From: Thalassovita sp.
GTDB lineage: Bacteria > Pseudomonadota > Alphaproteobacteria > Rhodobacterales > Rhodobacteraceae
Direction: 5' to 3'
DNA: 64,000 nt
Assembly (NCBI GenBank): GCA_017792425.1
Contig: CP051233.1
Location: forward strand, 461,457-525,456
Below the pieces are notes generated by a model, which saw nothing but the letters and a program-made list of their open reading frames with translations, searched no databases and was not told where the DNA came from. Below, one piece after another: positions 61,096 through 64,000 of the stretch. Made by a program: the position numbers and the translations under genes. The first letter of the stretch is position 1, and every line of letters begins with the position of its first letter.

Positions 61096-62331
61096 ATGAA
61101 ACTTGTGAAATCTGCTGCCCTTGCCGCTGCCGTGGCCTTTGCTTCGGTATCTGGTGCAGCCGCCGATTCAGTGAAAATCGCCTTTATTGATCCGCTTTCG
61201 GGCCCCTTCGGGCCGTCGGGTCAGGCCGGTCTGAACGAATGGAATTACGCTGCGGAAAATATCAATGCCAAGGGCGGTATCGGTGGTCAGACGGTGGAAA
61301 TCATCGGTCTGGACAACAAGGTGAACCCGAAAGAATCACTGGTTCAGTTGCAGAAAGCGATCGACCAGGGCGTGCGTTTCATCGCGCAGGGCAACGGTTC
61401 ATCCGTGGCGTCGGCGCTGATTGACGCCATCGACAAGCACAACAAGCGCAATCCGGGGCAGGAAATCCTGTTCATCAACTATGCCGCTGTTGACCCGGCA
61501 TTTACCAACGAGCGCTGCAGCTTCTGGCACTTCCGTTTCGACGCCGATGCCGACATGAAAATGGAAGCCGTCACCGATTGGGTGAAGGCGCAGGACAGCC
61601 TCAAGAAGGTTTATATCATCGGGCAGGACTATTCCTTCGGTAAGGCCGTCGCCGCCGCTGCCGTGGCCAACCTGACTGAAAAGCGCCCCGATATCGAAAT
61701 CGTCGGCAACGAACTGCACCCGCTGGGCAAGGTGAAGGACTTTACCCCCTACGTCCAGAAAATCATCAGCTCGGGCGCCGATGCCGTCATCACCGGCAAC
61801 TGGGGCGCTGACATGGTGCTGCTGATCAAGGCGGCAATCGACTCGGGCTACAAGGGTCCGATCCTGACCTACTACGGCGGCTCCAAGGGTGCGGCCACCG
61901 CGATGGGCGAAGCTGCAGTTGGCCAGGTCAAGGCCATCGTCGAGCACAACACCAACCTGTCGCTGGGGGATGCCCACACCGCTTATGTTGATGGTTACGA
62001 GGCCAAGTTCCCGGACGATAACTACTACTATCACCGCATTCACAACGCCATGAACATGCTGGCGGCGGCGGCTGAAAAGGCTGGCAGCACTGATCCCAAG
62101 GCGGTTGCTTTCGCACTGGAGGGCATGACCTTCGACAGCGCAACTGGCACCGTCACGATGCGTGCGGATAACCACCAGATCCTGCAGCCGATGTTCATGT
62201 CGACCTTCTCCAAGGACGTGGGTCACGGCGTGGAAAACCTGCCGCTGGGCTGGGCGTCGGGCGATGCCGATCGGATCGAGGCTGAGGCTACCCGCACCGA
62301 GACCACCTGCAAGATGGACCGCCCGTCCTAA
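61096..62331 (+). CDS. Branched-chain-amino-acid-type ABC transporter substrate-binding protein (LivK-like)
   Basis: A 411-residue periplasmic receptor. The signal peptide (MKLVKSAALAAAVAFASV to GAAA, then DSV) is followed by KIAFIDPLSGPFGPSG, the type I binding-protein start, and VYIIGQDYSFGKA. Two cysteines suggest a disulfide. This large subgroup often binds aromatic or alicyclic acids and fatty-acid-like compounds rather than leucine. Divergence from the acyl-CoA operon suggests it delivers that pathway's substrate. Confidence 0.92.
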   Translation: MKLVKSAALAAAVAFASVSGAAADSVKIAFIDPLSGPFGPSGQAGLNEWNYAAENINAKGGIGGQTVEIIGLDNKVNPKESLVQLQKAIDQGVRFIAQGNGSSVASALIDAIDKHNKRNPGQEILFINYAAVDPAFTNERCSFWHFRFDADADMKMEAVTDWVKAQDSLKKVYIIGQDYSFGKAVAAAAVANLTEKRPDIEIVGNELHPLGKVKDFTPYVQKIISSGADAVITGNWGADMVLLIKAAIDSGYKGPILTYYGGSKGAATAMGEAAVGQVKAIVEHNTNLSLGDAHTAYVDGYEAKFPDDNYYYHRIHNAMNMLAAAAEKAGSTDPKAVAFALEGMTFDSATGTVTMRADNHQILQPMFMSTFSKDVGHGVENLPLGWASGDADRIEAEATRTETTCKMDRPS

Positions 62332-62357
62332 GCGACTGACCACCATCTAAAGACCAA

Positions 62358-62384
62358 GGGTGCCGTCCGTGCAGGATGGCACCC
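62358..62384 (+). terminator. 11-bp hairpin between livK and livH
   Basis: GGGTGCCGTCC and GGATGGCACCC pair over 11 bp (one G-T) around a 5-nt loop, 26 nt after the binding-protein stop and 18 nt before livH. No T-run follows. Such hairpins after binding-protein genes protect the 5' message and lower permease expression, giving receptor excess. Confidence 0.7.
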
Positions 62385-62402
62385 GAATTCCAAGAGGTTT
62401 CC

Positions 62403-63335
62403 ATGGAAACGATCGTATTTTCGCTCCTGAACGGGGTGATCTACGGGCTCCTGCTGTTCATGCTGTCCAGTGGTCTGACACTGATCTTCAGCATGATGGG
62501 TGTGCTGAACTTTGCACATGCCAGCTTTTACATGCTGGGGGCCTATTTCGCTTACACCATCTCTGAGGCCAGCAGCTTCTGGTTGGCGCTTGTGTTCGCC
62601 CCGATCCTGGTTGGGCTGATCGGCGCGGCCGTTGAAAAGTGGGGTCTGCGCACGGTGCACGTCAACGGCCACGTGGCCGAATTGTTGTTCACCTTTGGCC
62701 TGGCCTATCTGATCGACGAGGTGGTCAAGATCATCTGGGGCCGCAACGCGGTGGACTATCGTGTCCCGGAATTGCTGGATTTCCCCCTGTTCGAACTGTT
62801 CGGAGCGCAATACCCCGCCTACCGGATTTTTACCCTGTTCGTCGCGCTGGCGATGCTGGTGGCGCTGTGGTTCATCCTGAACCGCACCCGCGCGGGGCTG
62901 ATCATCCAGGCGGCGCTGTCCCATCCGCATATGGTGGGCCACCTTGGCCACAACGTGCCGCGCATCTTCATGACTGTTTTCGGTGTGGGGTGTGCTCTGG
63001 CAGGGTTGGCCGGCGTGATCGGGGGCAACTACCTGGTGACGGACCCGGCGATGGCCGTCCAGATGGGGCCGATTGTTTTCGTTGTTGTCGTCGTTGGCGG
63101 GCTGGGCAGCCTTCTGGGCGCGTTCCTGGCGGCGATGCTGCTGGGGCTGTTGCAGACCTTTGCCGTCGCCATCGATGCCAATTTCGCTGACCTGTTCGGC
63201 TGGGCAGGGCTGTCCGCCACGTCCGAGGTCGGCGGTATCACCATCGCGTCGTTGGCGCCGATGATTCCGTTCCTGATGCTGGTGCTGATCCTGATGGTTC
63301 GCCCGCGTGGCCTGCTGGGGGACCGTGAACTATGA
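62403..63335 (+). CDS. Branched-chain-type ABC transporter permease (LivH-like)
   Basis: A 310-residue inner-membrane permease with about eight helices. NGVIYGLLLFMLSSGLTLIF near the N-terminus, GVLNFAHASFYMLGAY and VVVVGGLGSLLGAFLAA (the EAA-type coupling region) are LivH features. The ATG at 62403 is preferred over an upstream in-frame ATG at 62376, which lies in the hairpin. The stop overlaps livM (ATGA). Confidence 0.93.
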   Translation: METIVFSLLNGVIYGLLLFMLSSGLTLIFSMMGVLNFAHASFYMLGAYFAYTISEASSFWLALVFAPILVGLIGAAVEKWGLRTVHVNGHVAELLFTFGLAYLIDEVVKIIWGRNAVDYRVPELLDFPLFELFGAQYPAYRIFTLFVALAMLVALWFILNRTRAGLIIQAALSHPHMVGHLGHNVPRIFMTVFGVGCALAGLAGVIGGNYLVTDPAMAVQMGPIVFVVVVVGGLGSLLGAFLAAMLLGLLQTFAVAIDANFADLFGWAGLSATSEVGGITIASLAPMIPFLMLVLILMVRPRGLLGDREL

Positions 63336-64000
63336 CCGATCAAACCATGCAAGATTTCCGGAGCCTCGCGCCGTCTGGCAGTCAGAAATTCACCCAGCGC
63401 GTACTGCCGTTGCTGTCTTTTGCGGCGTTGTTGCTGGTGATTCCGATGTTCAATCCGTCCAGCCTTGTGCTGACGCTGCTGAACGTCATGGGCATCAACA
63501 TTATCTTCGCGCTTAGCTACAACATGTTGCTGGGGCGCGGGGGGCTGCTGTCCTTTGGTCATGCTGTATATTTCGGCCTGGGGGGCTATGCCGCCGTCCA
63601 CGCAATGCGCGCGATCGAGCAGGCCGCCTATGGCGACGGCGGATTCTGGGCCGGCTACCCGGTGTTCTTCCTGCCCGTGATCGGGTTTGCCGGCGGCGCA
63701 CTGGCCGGGGCGATCATCGGCTGGCCGTCGTGCCGCCGTGCGGGCACGCCGTTTGCCATGATCTCTTTGGGCGTGGCGGAACTGATCGCGGCGGCGGGAT
63801 TCATGTTCGGGTCCATCTTTGGCGGCGAGGAAGGCATTTCCGGCGACCGCATGAACGGACCGGAAGTGTTCGGCCTGTCACTGGGGCCCATCAACGAGGT
63901 CTACTGGTTCATCGCCTTCTGGACGATCCTGGGTACCTTCTGCATCTACGCCTTTACGCGCACGCCGCTTGGCAAGATGTCCGAGGCCACCCGTGACAAC
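63332..64000 (+). CDS. Branched-chain-type ABC transporter permease (LivM-like), 5' part
   Basis: An open frame starting ATGACCGATCAAACCATG and running off the window after 223 codons. LSYNMLLGRGGLLSFGHAVYF near residue 60 and PFAMISLGVAELI near 148 are LivM hallmarks, with several hydrophobic helices. It overlaps livH by 4 bp. LivG/LivF ATPase genes are expected just beyond the right edge. Confidence 0.93.
   Translation, partial: MTDQTMQDFRSLAPSGSQKFTQRVLPLLSFAALLLVIPMFNPSSLVLTLLNVMGINIIFALSYNMLLGRGGLLSFGHAVYFGLGGYAAVHAMRAIEQAAYGDGGFWAGYPVFFLPVIGFAGGALAGAIIGWPSCRRAGTPFAMISLGVAELIAAAGFMFGSIFGGEEGISGDRMNGPEVFGLSLGPINEVYWFIAFWTILGTFCIYAFTRTPLGKMSEATRDN

Noticed and set aside
1..64000. CRISPR arrays, prophage structural genes, toxin-antitoxin pairs, rRNA
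   Set aside because: No regularly spaced repeats, phage-type genes, paired small toxin/antitoxin frames or rRNA sequence were seen on reading both strands.

Overview
The window reads as chromosomal DNA of an alphaproteobacterium of the order Rhodobacterales (marine Roseobacter group). The grounds are high GC content, the gpmI-envC-ctpA-rppH and rsfS-rlmH blocks, the leuCD/leuB locus, TRAP transporters, and an aerobic benzoyl-CoA (box) cluster with its own XRE/shikimate-kinase regulator. The assignment is from gene content and order; no 16S gene is present.

Layout. 1-7.4 kb: housekeeping genes, nearly all on the minus strand: end of a GT29-like glycosyltransferase, then rppH, ctpA, an EnvC-like factor, gpmI, rlmH, rsfS and an MscS-type channel. 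7.6-15 kb: leucine biosynthesis (leuC, leuD, leuB), interrupted by an unknown membrane protein, an exported phosphatase/nuclease-like protein, and a divergent NAD(P)-binding protein/LysR pair. 15-16.7 kb: a Na/Pi cotransporter-like gene. 16.77 kb: tRNA-Pro(CGG).

16.83-30.75 kb: a genomic island of about 13.9 kb. A 24-bp exact copy of the tRNA-Pro 3' end, followed by a near-identical terminator, recurs at 30726, as expected of attL/attR. No integrase is recognisable. The cargo looks like one pathway: an SdsA-like metallo-beta-lactamase-fold alkylsulfatase, a TauD/AtsK-like dioxygenase, an alkyl-DHAP-synthase-like flavoprotein, a complete TRAP transporter, and divergently a GMC alcohol dehydrogenase, acyl-CoA ligase, aldehyde dehydrogenase and TetR regulator. 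I infer uptake of (long-chain) alkyl sulfate esters, desulfation to alcohol or aldehyde, oxidation to the acid and CoA activation. This is the most interesting system in the window.

30.8-43.8 kb: an Hpt protein and a response regulator, then the benzoate cluster: orphan TRAP binding protein, benzoate-CoA ligase, alpha/beta hydrolase, boxC, boxB, an unlisted 54-residue four-cysteine protein, boxA, a 4HBT thioesterase, boxR, and a 3-hydroxyacyl-CoA-dehydrogenase-like protein lacking key residues. Six TGCA-N6-TGCA-like sites with a CTATA core lie upstream of the SBP gene, the ligase gene, boxC and boxR, suggesting a local BoxR regulon. BoxD is not in the window.

43.8-51.8 kb: enoyl-CoA hydratase, SDR, adenine deaminase and a pimF-pimC-pimD-like beta-oxidation set suited to the dicarboxyl-CoA products of the box pathway. 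51.9-61 kb: a ten-gene minus-strand acyl-CoA catabolic operon with two acyl-CoA dehydrogenases, two SDRs, a MaoC hydratase, thiolase, thioesterase, an APH-family kinase and a histidine phosphatase. This kinase/dehydrogenase combination recalls 4-hydroxyacyl-CoA catabolism (lva type, ACAD10/11). Divergent to it, and running off the right edge, is a LivK-LivH-LivM ABC transporter that probably supplies the substrate.
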